DNA of 64,000 nt from Paeniroseomonas aquatica. Its GTDB lineage: Bacteria; Pseudomonadota; Alphaproteobacteria; Acetobacterales; Acetobacteraceae. Positions 1-7,941 of the stretch are shown piece after piece. A program made the position numbers and the translations under genes. Numbering within the stretch: position 1 is the stretch's first letter; each line of letters starts with the position of its first letter. The notes under the pieces were generated by a model. It saw nothing but the letters and a program-made list of their open reading frames with translations, did no database searches and was not told where the DNA came from. The stretch spans positions 1-64,000 of the forward strand of contig NZ_JAUFPN010000147.1 of NCBI RefSeq assembly GCF_030409335.1, in the 5' to 3' direction.

Positions 1-1
1 C

Positions 2-220
2 ACTTGCCGCCAGATCAACCTTGAGATCGTGAAGCGATCGGAGTTGCACGAGTTCGTCGTGCTGCCGAAGCACTGGATCGTCGAGCGCACCATCGCCTGG
101 CTCAATCGCTGCCGACGATTGGCCAAAGATTGGGAATGCCTAAATCGCAGCGCGCTCGCCTTCCTGCAGTGGGCCTCCGTCTGCCGCATGCTCCGAAAGC
201 TATGTCAGAAAACCACATGA
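2..220 (+). CDS. IS5-family transposase, C-terminal part (cut by window start)
   Basis: The frame is open from the window edge, so the first codons lie outside. The visible 72 residues end a DDE transposase of the IS5 group: LEIVKR, then VLPKHWIVERTIAWLNRCRRLAKDWE, whose Glu-Arg-Thr segment holds the last acid of the DDE triad, then a short basic tail. It would catalyse cut-and-paste movement of its own element. The stop is at 218-220. Whether the whole gene is intact cannot be seen. The base composition is less GC-rich than the chromosomal genes to the right, which fits a mobile element. Family assignment is from recognised residue patterns, not a search. Confidence 0.85.
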   Translation, partial: TCRQINLEIVKRSELHEFVVLPKHWIVERTIAWLNRCRRLAKDWECLNRSALAFLQWASVCRMLRKLCQKTT

Positions 221-724
221 TCCCGGATGGACTCTAAGTGTCCGTCCGAGATCATCTCGTTCGCCCAAAACTGCTTCCTTGATGCGCCGACCGCCAGCTT
301 TATCTCGGTTGGATTGAAAAATTCGTCGAAGAGTGGTGGCGCTTCGACCGGAACACATTGAAATTGTTCGTTATGTTTCGGGTCAGACACTAAGAGCTGC
401 CGGTTTCCACGGTGCCCTGACCACCGCCGTCTTGCTAGACATTCAGCATCTCCGCGACGATGCAGCCAAGGGGAGAGCGGGCCGAAAGGAATCGGCCAGA
501 CCCATCCAGTCACAGCCATATTTGAAGATTGGCACCGCCCACATTCGCTTTTGGGCCTTGTATCCCGGGGGGAAGGCGGCGCTACGCGCCGCCGGGGGGC
601 AGAGCCCCCGCCTGCTTGTGCCGCTGTCTTGAACTTGCACATAAAGGCGCACAAGTACGCGGGTTTTCTCAAGCTTATGGCTCACGCCTCTAGCCGCACA
701 CTGGAGCTGCTGTAGTTCAGATAA
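221..724. other. gene-free accessory stretch next to the IS
   Basis: I see no convincing gene here. Open frames on both strands lack a recognisable domain and a ribosome-binding site. A minus-strand frame ending near 205 contains FDEFFNPTEIKLAVGASRKQ and could be the tail of a decayed protein, but I cannot name it. The right end of the insertion sequence should lie shortly after 220; I could not define its inverted repeat. The stretch carries GC-rich palindromes near 575-609 and ends at a tRNA 3' remnant. Confidence 0.5.
575..609. repeat. pair of GC-rich palindromes, REP-like
   Basis: Two back-to-back hairpins are visible: an 8-bp stem (GGCGGCGC / GCGCCGCC, 3-nt loop) at 575-593 and a 6-bp stem (GGGGGC / GCCCCC, 3-nt loop) at 595-609. 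Such intergenic palindromes resemble repetitive extragenic elements. No second copy was noticed in this window, so calling it a repeat family is inference. No T-run follows, so a terminator is less likely. Confidence 0.4.
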
Positions 725-750
725 GGGTTCGAATCCCACCCCATCCGCCA
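725..750 (+). other. tRNA 3'-end remnant, possible attachment site
   Basis: The last 26 nt of a tRNA are present: half of a T stem, the loop TTCGAAT (728-734), the 3' T-stem strand CCCAC, an acceptor strand CCCATCC (740-746), discriminator G (747) and encoded CCA (748-750). No GGATGGG acceptor 5' strand, D arm or anticodon arm occurs upstream, and the T stem stops pairing at 723-724. A 3' tRNA end without its 5' part is the usual scar of site-specific integration. Discriminator G would suit tRNA-Ser; that is inference. Confidence 0.6.
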
Positions 751-848
751 TGGCACCTTGTGCTTGCTGGCAACGCCGCCATCGATCCGAGACCGGCCTG
801 CCGTTGTTGTCACGGGCCTGTGCGGTGCAGCATGGGTGCCGCCTAGGG

Positions 849-2018
849 TCAGTCGTCGAGGCCGCGCGGCAGCTCCCGCTCGATGACCCGGGCCAGCAAC
901 GCCGCGCCGTAGGGGATGGCCTCGTCGTTGAAATTATAGTGCTGGTTGTGGACCGAGGCGCTGTCGCCGTTGCCGACATGAAGATAGGCGCCGGGCACCT
1001 GCTGCATCATGAAGCTGAAGTCCTCGGAGCCCATGCCCGGCTGGTTCGTGCGGGTGATCTTGTCCTCCCCGACCAGCTCGGCCGCCGCCGCAGCGAAGCG
1101 CTCGGTCTGCTCCGGGGCATTGATGGTGGGGGCGAAGATCAGCCGGAAGTCGAGGCTGGCGCTGGCGCCGAAGCCGGCGGCGACACCCTCGGCCACGCGT
1201 TGCAGGCCGGTCTCGATCTGCGCCCGGGCCTTGTCGGAGAAGAAGCGGGCCGTGCCGGAAATCTTCGCGAACTGCGGGATGATGTTGTAGGCATCGCCGC
1301 CGGCGATCTTGGTGACGCTGACCACCACGGTATCCATCGGCGATACGGTGCGGGAGACGATGGACTGCAGCGCCGCGGTGATGTGGCAGGCGGCCAGCAC
1401 CGGGTCGATGCCGGCTTCCGGCCGGGCGCCATGCGAGCCCTTGCCCTCCACGGTGATGTCGAAGAAGGCGCCGCCGGCGGCGGTCGGGCCGGGGCGGATG
1501 GCATATTGCCCGACCGGCAGGCCGGGCCGGTTGTGCATGGCGAAGATCTGGTTGCAAGGGAAACGCTCGAACAGCCCGTCCTTCAGCATGGCCAGCGCCC
1601 CGCCGCAGCCCTCCTCGCCCGGCTGGAATATGAAATTCACCGTGCCGTTGAAGGCGCGGGTCTCGGCCAGGTAGCGGGCGGCGCCCAGCAGCATGGTGGT
1701 ATGGCCGTCATGGCCGCAGGCATGCATCCGGCCGTTGGCGGTGCTGCGGTAGGGCAGGTTGTTGGCCTCCTCCATCGGCAGCGCGTCCATGTCGGCGCGT
1801 AGCCCGATGGCCTGCTCGCCATTGCCCGAGCGGAGCACCCCGACCACCCCCGTGCCGCCGACGCCGCGATGCACCTCGATGCCCCATTCCTCCAACTTGC
1901 GCGCCACCAGCTCCGCGGTGCGGTGTTCCTCCATGCCGAGTTCGGGATGGGCATGGATATCCTGGCGGATGGCGACAAGCTCCGCCTGGGTGCGGGCGAT
2001 GGCATCGAAGGCGGACAT
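849..2018 (-). CDS. M20 family amidohydrolase (hippurate hydrolase / N-acyl-amino-acid type)
   Basis: A 389-aa cytoplasmic metallopeptidase-family enzyme expected to hydrolyse N-acyl amino acids or related amides. It shows the family order: HAHPELGMEE near the N-terminus, LRADMDALPM, HACGHDGHTTMLLGAA (metal-binding HxGHD), FIFQPGEEGCGGA with the catalytic Glu pair, and GSEDFSFMMQQVPGAY near the C-terminus. Length is typical. The start at 2018 is chosen because AGGAG lies about 8 nt upstream; a longer frame begins further out but has no such site. It stands alone between the tRNA remnant and the GGDEF-like gene. The true substrate is unknown. Confidence 0.9.
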   Translation of the reverse strand: MSAFDAIARTQAELVAIRQDIHAHPELGMEEHRTAELVARKLEEWGIEVHRGVGGTGVVGVLRSGNGEQAIGLRADMDALPMEEANNLPYRSTANGRMHACGHDGHTTMLLGAARYLAETRAFNGTVNFIFQPGEEGCGGALAMLKDGLFERFPCNQIFAMHNRPGLPVGQYAIRPGPTAAGGAFFDITVEGKGSHGARPEAGIDPVLAACHITAALQSIVSRTVSPMDTVVVSVTKIAGGDAYNIIPQFAKISGTARFFSDKARAQIETGLQRVAEGVAAGFGASASLDFRLIFAPTINAPEQTERFAAAAAELVGEDKITRTNQPGMGSEDFSFMMQQVPGAYLHVGNGDSASVHNQHYNFNDEAIPYGAALLARVIERELPRGLDD

Positions 2019-2206
2019 GTGGGCTCCTGGGGTGCGAAAGGCCCAGGAGACAGCCTCGGACAGCACGAGACAAGGGCGGGCCGGCGCGGTGGCCAAGGGG
2101 CACGGCTCTGATCAATCCACGGCGGGTTAATCAGCCGGCAACCGCCATGATCAAAAAATCGGCGTGAGGCGATAGTGCTGCCAGGACCCTGACCCATGTC
2201 CACCTC

Positions 2207-2749
2207 ATGTCGTTTGCCATGCCCCCGGTGATGAAAGACCCCGCCGAGGGACAGAGCTCCGAGCCGCACCGGGATCCGCTGACCGGTGCCGTGACGGAGG
2301 CGGCGCTGCTCCGCTTCCTCGAGGCCGTGCTCGGCATGGCCGAGCCCTCAGGCCCGCAGATCGGGATGCTCTGCCTCGGGATCGACGGGCTGGATGCGCT
2401 GGAAGCCTTCCACGGTCCGGCGGTGCGGGATGCGGTGCTGCTCGGCATCGGCGACCGCATGCATGAGCGGGTCCGGGTGCAGGACTTGGTAGGGCGGATC
2501 GACGACGGCTTCGGCATCTGCCTGGCCGAGATCTTCCCGGCCCAGGCGGTCGGGGCGGCGGAACGGCTGCTGCGGGCGGTGCGCCGGCAGCCGGTGCCGA
2601 CCTCGGTCGGGGCGCTGCCGCTGACCTGCAGCGTCGGACTGGTCCTCAGCCGCGGCGGCCTCGACAGCGCGTCCGCCCTGATGGCCCGGGCCCGGGGCCT
2701 GCGGGATACCGCCCGCCAGGCCGGCGGCAATGCCCTGTTGACCGCATAA
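2207..2749 (+). CDS. GGDEF-like domain protein, degenerate active site
   Basis: A 180-aa protein made almost only of a diguanylate-cyclase fold: it opens with DPLTGAVTEAALL, the usual entry into a GGDEF domain, and continues with a CLGIDGLDALEAFHG strand. The signature loop reads RIDDGF instead of GG(D/E)EF, so cyclase activity is unlikely. There is no sensory domain, membrane segment or signal peptide. It may bind GTP or c-di-GMP or act through protein contacts; this is inference. The start is uncertain because no clear ribosome-binding site is visible; in-frame ATGs also lie at 2219 and 2231. Confidence 0.7.
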   Translation: MSFAMPPVMKDPAEGQSSEPHRDPLTGAVTEAALLRFLEAVLGMAEPSGPQIGMLCLGIDGLDALEAFHGPAVRDAVLLGIGDRMHERVRVQDLVGRIDDGFGICLAEIFPAQAVGAAERLLRAVRRQPVPTSVGALPLTCSVGLVLSRGGLDSASALMARARGLRDTARQAGGNALLTA

Positions 2750-2811
2750 CCGGGTCCGCCCCGCCTCCAGGCCCATCGCGCTGCGGCTGCGCTTTGGCCT
2801 ATGATGGTGCC

Positions 2812-3471
2812 GTGAACCTGCTCTCCCCACCCCGCGCCCGGCTGCCGATCGAGGTCGTCTTCGACCTGGTCTGCCCCTGGTGCTTCCTCGGCATCCGCCG
2901 GCTGCGGCGCACCCTGCGGGCGCGTCCGGACGTGGCGGCCGACCTGGTCTGGCGCCCCTTCCTGCTGAACCCGGACCTGGCGCCGCAGGGCGTGCCGCGG
3001 CACGACTACCTCATCCGGAAATTCGGCGGCGAGGACCGGGCGCGGCGGCTGCATGGCACGATCACCGACCTCGGCCGGGTGGAGGGCATCGATTTCCGCT
3101 TCGACCGCATCCGCCGGGTGCCGCATTCCCTGGATGCGCACCGGCTGGTGCGCTGGGCCGGTCGGTTCGGCGCCGCCGACCAGATGGTGGAGGCGGTCTT
3201 CGAAGCTTACTTCACCGGCGGCGCCGATATCGGCGACCACCAGGTGTTGGCGGGCATCGCCGCTCACCAGGGGCTGGAGGGCACCCTGGCGCGGCGCTTC
3301 CTGGCCACCGTGGCCGAGGTGGAGGCGGTGCATGCCGACAACCTCCGGGCCCATCGCCTCGGCATCAACGGCGTCCCCTGCTTCGTCATCGCCGGGCGCA
3401 GCGCTATCGCCGGGGCGCAGGAGCCGGAGGTACTGGAACGGCTGCTGGACGTGGCGCTGGTCGAAGGCTGA
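2812..3471 (+). CDS. DsbA-family / FrnE-like thiol oxidoreductase
   Basis: A protein of about 219 aa with a thioredoxin fold of the DsbA-FrnE type. The redox motif CPWC sits near the N-terminus (FDLVCPWCFLGIRRL), followed by an inserted helical domain and the cis-proline strand INGVPCFVIAG near the C-terminus. It lacks a signal peptide, so it probably acts in the cytoplasm on protein thiols or small substrates; 2-hydroxychromene-2-carboxylate isomerases share this fold. I chose the GTG at 2812; a TTG at 2794 would add six residues and neither has a clear Shine-Dalgarno site. It is convergent with the aldo/keto reductase, 7 bp away. Confidence 0.8.
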   Translation: MNLLSPPRARLPIEVVFDLVCPWCFLGIRRLRRTLRARPDVAADLVWRPFLLNPDLAPQGVPRHDYLIRKFGGEDRARRLHGTITDLGRVEGIDFRFDRIRRVPHSLDAHRLVRWAGRFGAADQMVEAVFEAYFTGGADIGDHQVLAGIAAHQGLEGTLARRFLATVAEVEAVHADNLRAHRLGINGVPCFVIAGRSAIAGAQEPEVLERLLDVALVEG

Positions 3472-3478
3472 GCGAGGC

Positions 3479-4486
3479 TCAGCCGTTCGCTACCCTCCCC
3501 TCGATCACGTATTGCGGGTCGTTATAGCCGGGTGTCGAAGGGTGTCCCGGCGAGACCAGGCGGTTCACCAGCGCTTCATCCGCCGCGGTGAAGCGGTAGG
3601 CTAGCGCCGCCAGATAATCATCCAGATGCGCCTCGGTGCGCGGGCCGACGATGGTCCCGGTGACGAGCCGGTTGTGCAGCACCCAGCCGATGGCGAAGTG
3701 TGCCGCGGTCGTCCCCACCGACTCGGCATGCGCGCGGATTGTCTGGGCGATCTCGAGCGACTCGGCGCGCAGCTCAGTTTCCAACATGCGCTTGTCCTGG
3801 CGAGCAGCTCGGCTGCCGGCTTCCGGTGCCTCGCCGGGGCGATACTTCGCGGTCAGCACGCCGCGGGCCAGTGGGCTGTATGGCACCACGCCGAGGCCGT
3901 AGCGTATGGCCGCCGGGATTTGCTCGACTTCCGGTTGCCGGTTCATGGCGTTGTAATAGGGTTGCGAGACGATCGGGCGATCAATGCCAGCCTGGTCGCA
4001 GAGGTGGCAGATCTCGGCGATGCGCCAGGACCGGTAGTTGGATACGCCGAAGTGGCGGATCTTTCCGGCACGAACCAATTCGGCCAGGGCACGGACCGTG
4101 GTCTCGAGCGGCGTCGCATGATCCTCCTTGTGGAGGTAGAGGATGTCGATGAAGTCGGTGCCGAGCCGCTTGAGGCAGGCTTCGGTCGCCTGAATGACCC
4201 ACTTGCGGGATAGGCCACCCTCATTGGGTCCCTGCCCTACCCGGTTGGCAATCTTGGTGGCCAGTACCCAGGCGTGACGGTTGGCGGCAATGGCGGCTCC
4301 TGTGACTTCCTCGGAGCGACCGGCGTTGTAGGCATCGGCGGTATCGATGAAGTTCAGGCCCGACTCGGCGGCCTTGGCGATCAAGCGGGTGCTGGTCACG
4401 GGGTCGGTCGGACCGCCGAACATCATCGTGCCAAGACAAAGTCGGCTGACCTTTATTCCGCTGCGGCCAAGGGTTCGGTATTCCAT
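3479..4486 (-). CDS. aldo/keto reductase
   Basis: A 335-aa NADPH-dependent oxidoreductase with a TIM barrel. Visible family marks are LGRSGIKVSRLCLGTMMFGG at the start, the catalytic Asp and Tyr in FIDTADAYNAGRSEE, the Lys in LATKIANRVG, and the catalytic-His region in ILYLHKEDHATP. The C-terminal cofactor segment GTIVGPRTEAHLDDYL is present. The start at 4486 has a strong site, GGAGGAATTCC. It follows dadA on the same strand with an 82-bp gap that contains its own inverted repeat and a TTGACG box, so it probably has its own promoter. The substrate cannot be read from sequence. Confidence 0.92.
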   Translation of the reverse strand: MEYRTLGRSGIKVSRLCLGTMMFGGPTDPVTSTRLIAKAAESGLNFIDTADAYNAGRSEEVTGAAIAANRHAWVLATKIANRVGQGPNEGGLSRKWVIQATEACLKRLGTDFIDILYLHKEDHATPLETTVRALAELVRAGKIRHFGVSNYRSWRIAEICHLCDQAGIDRPIVSQPYYNAMNRQPEVEQIPAAIRYGLGVVPYSPLARGVLTAKYRPGEAPEAGSRAARQDKRMLETELRAESLEIAQTIRAHAESVGTTAAHFAIGWVLHNRLVTGTIVGPRTEAHLDDYLAALAYRFTAADEALVNRLVSPGHPSTPGYNDPQYVIEGRVANG

Positions 4487-4495
4487 GGAATTCCT

Positions 4496-4528
4496 CCGAG
4501 TCAGACGTCTTTGCTGATGCTGACTCGG
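4496..4528 (-). promoter_or_regulatory. inverted repeat over the aldo/keto reductase promoter and RBS
   Basis: CCGAGTCAG at 4496-4504 and CTGACTCGG at 4520-4528 form a perfect 9-bp inverted repeat with a 15-nt spacer, ending against the Shine-Dalgarno sequence of the gene that starts at 4486. On the minus strand a TTGACG box lies just upstream. The repeat could be a repressor operator or an RNA hairpin hiding the ribosome-binding site. Confidence 0.45.
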
Positions 4529-4568
4529 GGGTTCGTCAAGCTTCGTAGAAGTGTTTTTGCCGCACTAT

Positions 4569-5828
4569 TCAAGCCGTGGCGTAACGGCTCAAGGCAAGGT
4601 CGTTGCTGTCGATCTCGGGTCGTCGTCCGGTGACGAGATCGGCCAGGAGCCGACCGCTGCCGCAGGCCATGGTCCAGCCGAGGGTGCCGTGGCCGGTGTT
4701 GAGGTGCAGGTTCCGGTAGCGGGTGGGACCGACCACCGGCGTCCCATCGGGTGTCATCGGCCGCAGGCCGGTCCAGAAACTGGCCTGGGCGATATCCCCT
4801 CCCCTGGGGAAAAGATCGGCGACTGAATGAGCCAAGGTTTCCCGTCTTGGTTTCCTCAATTTTAAAGAAAAACCAGCGAGTTCGGCAGTACCCCCAACGC
4901 GGATTTTGTTACCGAGTCGGGTGACTGCTACCTTGTATGTCTCATCCATCACAGTGGATACTGGCGCGGCAGCAGCATCAGTGATGGGAAGAGTCAGCGA
5001 ATAGCCTTTCACCGGATAGACCGGAACGGCAACACCCAACGGGCGGAGCAAGGCCGTGGAATAGCTTCCCATCGCCACCACGTAACTGTCGGCCAAGACC
5101 CTCCCCTGGTCGGTGCGCACGCCGATGATCCGATCGCCCTCGGTGTCGAGACCCTCGACGGTCACGCCATGGCGGAAGATCACCCCTTCGGCCGCAGCCA
5201 AGGCTGCGAGGCGCTGGGTGAAGACATGCGCATCCCCCGTCTCGTCACCGGGCAAGCGCAGGCCACCGACATACTTGCCGGGCACCAAGCCAAGGGCCGG
5301 CTCGGCGGCGATGCAGCCGGCGGGGTCCAGCAGCTCATAGGGAACATTGAAGCTGTCCAGCACGGCGGTATCGCCGCCGACGGCATCGAGCTGCTTCTGG
5401 GTGCGAAAGAGCTGCAGCGTGCCCTGGGTGCGCTGGTCATAGGCGATGCCGGTTTCGTCCCGCAGGTCCCGCAGGCAATCGCGACTGTACTCGGCCAGCC
5501 GTACCATGCGCGCCTTGTTGGTGGCGTAGGCTTCCTCGGTGCAATTCGCCAGCATGCGGGCGAGCCAGGGGTAGAGGCCGCCGTTCGCCTGCGGCCAGAA
5601 GACCAGCGGACGATGCCGCATCATCAGCCACTTCAGCGCCTTGACCGGAATGCCCGGTCCGGCCCAGGGGGCGGAATAGCCGGGCGAAACTTGGCCGGCA
5701 TTGGCGAAGCTGGTTTCGAGGCCGGCCGCAGGCTGGCGGTCCAGCACGGTCACCTGATGGCCAGCCCGGGCCAGATACCAGGCGCTGGTCACGCCGACCA
5801 CGCCGCTGCCCAGGATCAACACCTGCAT
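4569..5828 (-). CDS. dadA: D-amino acid dehydrogenase small subunit
   Basis: A 419-aa FAD enzyme that oxidatively deaminates D-amino acids, feeding electrons to the respiratory chain at the inner membrane. The Rossmann motif [27 protein letters not shown] opens the protein, and [24 protein letters not shown] is a DadA hallmark. The C-terminal FAD region [34 protein letters not shown] is intact. Length matches the family. The start at 5828 has GGAGG upstream. A divergent Lrp/AsnC-type regulator lies 133 bp away, the usual arrangement for dad genes; no alanine racemase is adjacent. Confidence 0.93.
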   Translation of the reverse strand: MQVLILGSGVVGVTSAWYLARAGHQVTVLDRQPAAGLETSFANAGQVSPGYSAPWAGPGIPVKALKWLMMRHRPLVFWPQANGGLYPWLARMLANCTEEAYATNKARMVRLAEYSRDCLRDLRDETGIAYDQRTQGTLQLFRTQKQLDAVGGDTAVLDSFNVPYELLDPAGCIAAEPALGLVPGKYVGGLRLPGDETGDAHVFTQRLAALAAAEGVIFRHGVTVEGLDTEGDRIIGVRTDQGRVLADSYVVAMGSYSTALLRPLGVAVPVYPVKGYSLTLPITDAAAAPVSTVMDETYKVAVTRLGNKIRVGGTAELAGFSLKLRKPRRETLAHSVADLFPRGGDIAQASFWTGLRPMTPDGTPVVGPTRYRNLHLNTGHGTLGWTMACGSGRLLADLVTGRRPEIDSNDLALSRYATA

Positions 5829-5924
5829 CACCGCCTCCGCTTCACTGCCTGACGGATCAGGGTAGATGGCGGGACCTGCGAATTTCACGCCGCATCGGCG
5901 CAGGAACTACGCAATCAAGCCAAA

Positions 5925-5940
5925 ATATTGCATAATATGC
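5925..5940. promoter_or_regulatory. AT-rich palindromes between dadA and its Lrp-type regulator
   Basis: Two overlapping symmetric sites are visible: ATATT-GCAT-AATAT at 5925-5938 and GCATA-A-TATGC at 5930-5940. They sit in a locally AT-rich intergenic region between divergent dadA and the Lrp/AsnC gene. Lrp-family proteins bind AT-rich palindromes in such positions, so this is a candidate operator for autoregulation and for control of dadA. Confidence 0.5.
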
Positions 5941-5961
5941 GCCGGCTTCGCAGATAATTGC

Positions 5962-6411
5962 ATGCAGGATACTGACGACACCGACCTCGCCATGATCCGG
6001 CTGCTCCGCGCCGATGGGCGGATGAGCAATGCTGCCCTGGCCCAGGCTATCGGGCTTTCGCCTTCGGCCTGCCTCAGGCGCCTGCGGCTTCTGGAGCATC
6101 GCGGGGTGATCCGCGGCTATACCGCGCTGGTCGGGGATCCCTCCCCCCGCGACGGTGTCGTGGTGATCGTCCAGATCACGCTGGAGCGGCAGACCGACGA
6201 ACACCTGAAGCGGTTCGAGGCGGCGGTGCGGGGCTGCCCGGAAGTGCGGGAATGCTACCTCATGACGGGGATCGCCGATTACCTGGTCCGGGTGGAGGCG
6301 CGCGATGCGGCGGATTACGAGCGCATCCACAAGGAAGCGCTGTCGCGCATGCCGGGCGTTGCCCGGATCCAGTCGAGTTTCGCCATCCGCACGGTCATCC
6401 GAGGCAGTTGA
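5962..6411 (+). CDS. Lrp/AsnC family transcriptional regulator
   Basis: A 149-aa regulator. An N-terminal winged helix-turn-helix (LRADGRMSNAALAQAIGLSPSACLRRLRLLEHRGVIRGY) is followed by the effector-binding RAM domain, with MTGIADYLVRVEARDAADYE typical of that fold. Members form octamers that respond to amino acids. It is divergent from dadA, and controlling D-amino-acid or alanine catabolism is the natural reading. The chosen ATG at 5962 has no clear Shine-Dalgarno site; a later ATG at 5992 would delete part of the lead-in, while the longer frame from 5866 runs through the presumed operator and is unlikely. Confidence 0.88.
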   Translation: MQDTDDTDLAMIRLLRADGRMSNAALAQAIGLSPSACLRRLRLLEHRGVIRGYTALVGDPSPRDGVVVIVQITLERQTDEHLKRFEAAVRGCPEVRECYLMTGIADYLVRVEARDAADYERIHKEALSRMPGVARIQSSFAIRTVIRGS

Positions 6412-6507
6412 CGCCTGCGCCATCAGGGCGGCGCAGCATACGGATGGTAGGCTGCCGCCGGGTGATGGCAGCGGGACGGTCCGCTGTCCCCTGGAGCCGG
6501 TACAGGC

Positions 6508-7374
6508 ATGGCACGGGTGAGGATCGCCAGCGGAGAGCTGGCAGCGGAGGTGGATCCTGCGGGTGCGGAACTGGTCCTGCTGCAGGATCGCCAGGGCCTG
6601 GACTACCTCTGGAATGCCGGCCCCGCATGGCCGCGGCACGCGCCGGTGCTGTTCCCCATCGTCGGCAAGCTGGCGGGAGATGCCTATCGCCATGCCGGGC
6701 GGCTCTACCCCATGCGGCAACATGGCTTCGCCCGGGACCGCGCCTTCACCCTGATCAGCAGCGGGGAGGCAGGCTGCGCCTTCCGGCTGGAGGACGACGC
6801 CACCACCCGGGCGGTCTATCCCTTCCGCTTTGGGCTGGAGCTGCATTACGCCGTCGAGGGCGCCAGCCTGCGGGTGCGCTACCGGCTCGACAACCCGGGC
6901 GAGGTCGCGTTGCCCGCCTCGCTCGGGGCACATCCGGGGTTCCGCTGGCCCTTGCCGGGTACGGCGGGCCGGCCGCATGCCATTCTCTTCGAGCAGCCGG
7001 AACCCGCGCCGGTGCGGCGGCTGGCCGGCGGCCTGCTGCGGCAGACCCCGGAGCCGAGCCCGGTGGTGGGACGCCGGCTTACCCTCGATGACACGCTCTT
7101 CGCCGCGGATGCGGTGATCCTCGACCACCCGGCCAGCCGCAGCCTCGCCTACGGACCGGTCGACGGAGCAAGGATGCGCTTCGCCTTCACCGGCTTCGAC
7201 GTGCTCGGCCTGTGGAGCAAGCCGGGGGCCGGATTCCTCTGCATCGAACCCTGGCGCGGCTACCACAGCCCCGAGGGCTGGGACGGCGAGCTGGCGGCGA
7301 AGCCGGGAATGCTCTCGGTGCCGCCCGGTGGCCGCTTCGACGCCAGCTGGACGGTGACGCTGCCCGAGGGCTGA
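6508..7374 (+). CDS. aldose 1-epimerase family protein
   Basis: A 288-aa beta-sandwich protein of the galactose-mutarotase fold, close to the YeaD/LacX type. Conserved pieces include PVLFPIVGKLAGDAY, the catalytic-type His in MRQHGFARD, a second His in GAHPGFRWPL and the acidic GFLCIEPWRGYHSPEG near the C-terminus. It probably interconverts sugar anomers, but the sugar is unknown; some relatives act on phosphosugars. It has no signal peptide. It stands between the Lrp-type regulator and a cluster of tRNAs, and nothing nearby suggests a sugar operon. Confidence 0.88.
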   Translation: MARVRIASGELAAEVDPAGAELVLLQDRQGLDYLWNAGPAWPRHAPVLFPIVGKLAGDAYRHAGRLYPMRQHGFARDRAFTLISSGEAGCAFRLEDDATTRAVYPFRFGLELHYAVEGASLRVRYRLDNPGEVALPASLGAHPGFRWPLPGTAGRPHAILFEQPEPAPVRRLAGGLLRQTPEPSPVVGRRLTLDDTLFAADAVILDHPASRSLAYGPVDGARMRFAFTGFDVLGLWSKPGAGFLCIEPWRGYHSPEGWDGELAAKPGMLSVPPGGRFDASWTVTLPEG

Positions 7375-7382
7375 GGCGGCAG

Positions 7383-7459
7383 TGGCGCGCCCGGCAGGGT
7401 TCGAACCTGCGACATCGCGCTTAGAAGGCGCGTGCTCTATCCAGCTGAGCTACGGGCGC
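7383..7459 (-). tRNA. tRNA-Arg (anticodon TCT)
   Basis: Full cloverleaf on the minus strand: acceptor GCGCCCG pairing with CGGGCGC, D arm GCTC...GAGC, anticodon stem CGCGC/GCGCG with loop CTTCTAA, T arm GCAGG-TTCGAAC-CCTGC, discriminator G and an encoded CCA at 7383-7385. Confidence 0.97.
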
Positions 7460-7467
7460 GAACTGGC

Positions 7468-7779
7468 TCAATGGGTCCAGTTGTCGGTCCGGCCGAAGCG
7501 GAAGTTGTCGGCATAGACCTTGGCCTTGATGCGGACCGGCTTCGGCTCCTCGACCTCATAGGCGAGGCCCCGGGCCTCCGCATAGGCTACGGCATCCTCC
7601 CGGCTGTTGAAATGCAGGGAAACCTGGGCGTTGGTATCGCCCGAGCCGGCCCAGCCCATCAGCGGGTCGAGACGCTGGCGCTCACCCGGCTCAAAGGACA
7701 GCACCCAGCCCTGGGCCTTGCCGCGGCCGGACTGCATGGCGGAGCGCGGCGGGACGTAGATGCGGGCAAGCTGCGACAT
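7468..7779 (-). CDS. NDUFS4-like ETC complex I accessory subunit
   Basis: A 103-aa protein of the ETC complex I conserved-region family (bacterial homologue of NDUFS4 / the 18-kDa subunit). It begins ARIYVPPRSAMQSGRGKAQGW, carries the family core DPLMGWAGSGDT and NSREDAVAYAEARGL, and ends with KVYADNFRFGRTDNWTH. In alphaproteobacteria, as in mitochondria, this supernumerary subunit stabilises the NADH-binding arm of NADH:quinone oxidoreductase. It lies between tRNA-Arg and tRNA-Pro on the same strand, away from any nuo cluster in this window, which is usual for it. Confidence 0.93.
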   Translation of the reverse strand: MSQLARIYVPPRSAMQSGRGKAQGWVLSFEPGERQRLDPLMGWAGSGDTNAQVSLHFNSREDAVAYAEARGLAYEVEEPKPVRIKAKVYADNFRFGRTDNWTH

Positions 7780-7797
7780 GCGTGGTTCCCAATAAGG

Positions 7798-7873
<76 letters not shown>

Positions 7874-7941
7874 ACCGGGGCGCAAACTAGGCTTGGCGCC
7901 GCGCCACGGCAACTACCGAAGCGCGGCGCCGGCCATGCGGC

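Noticed and set aside
333-632. Plus-strand 99-aa frame beside the IS
   Set aside because: No start signal or domain, and it runs through the GC palindromes.
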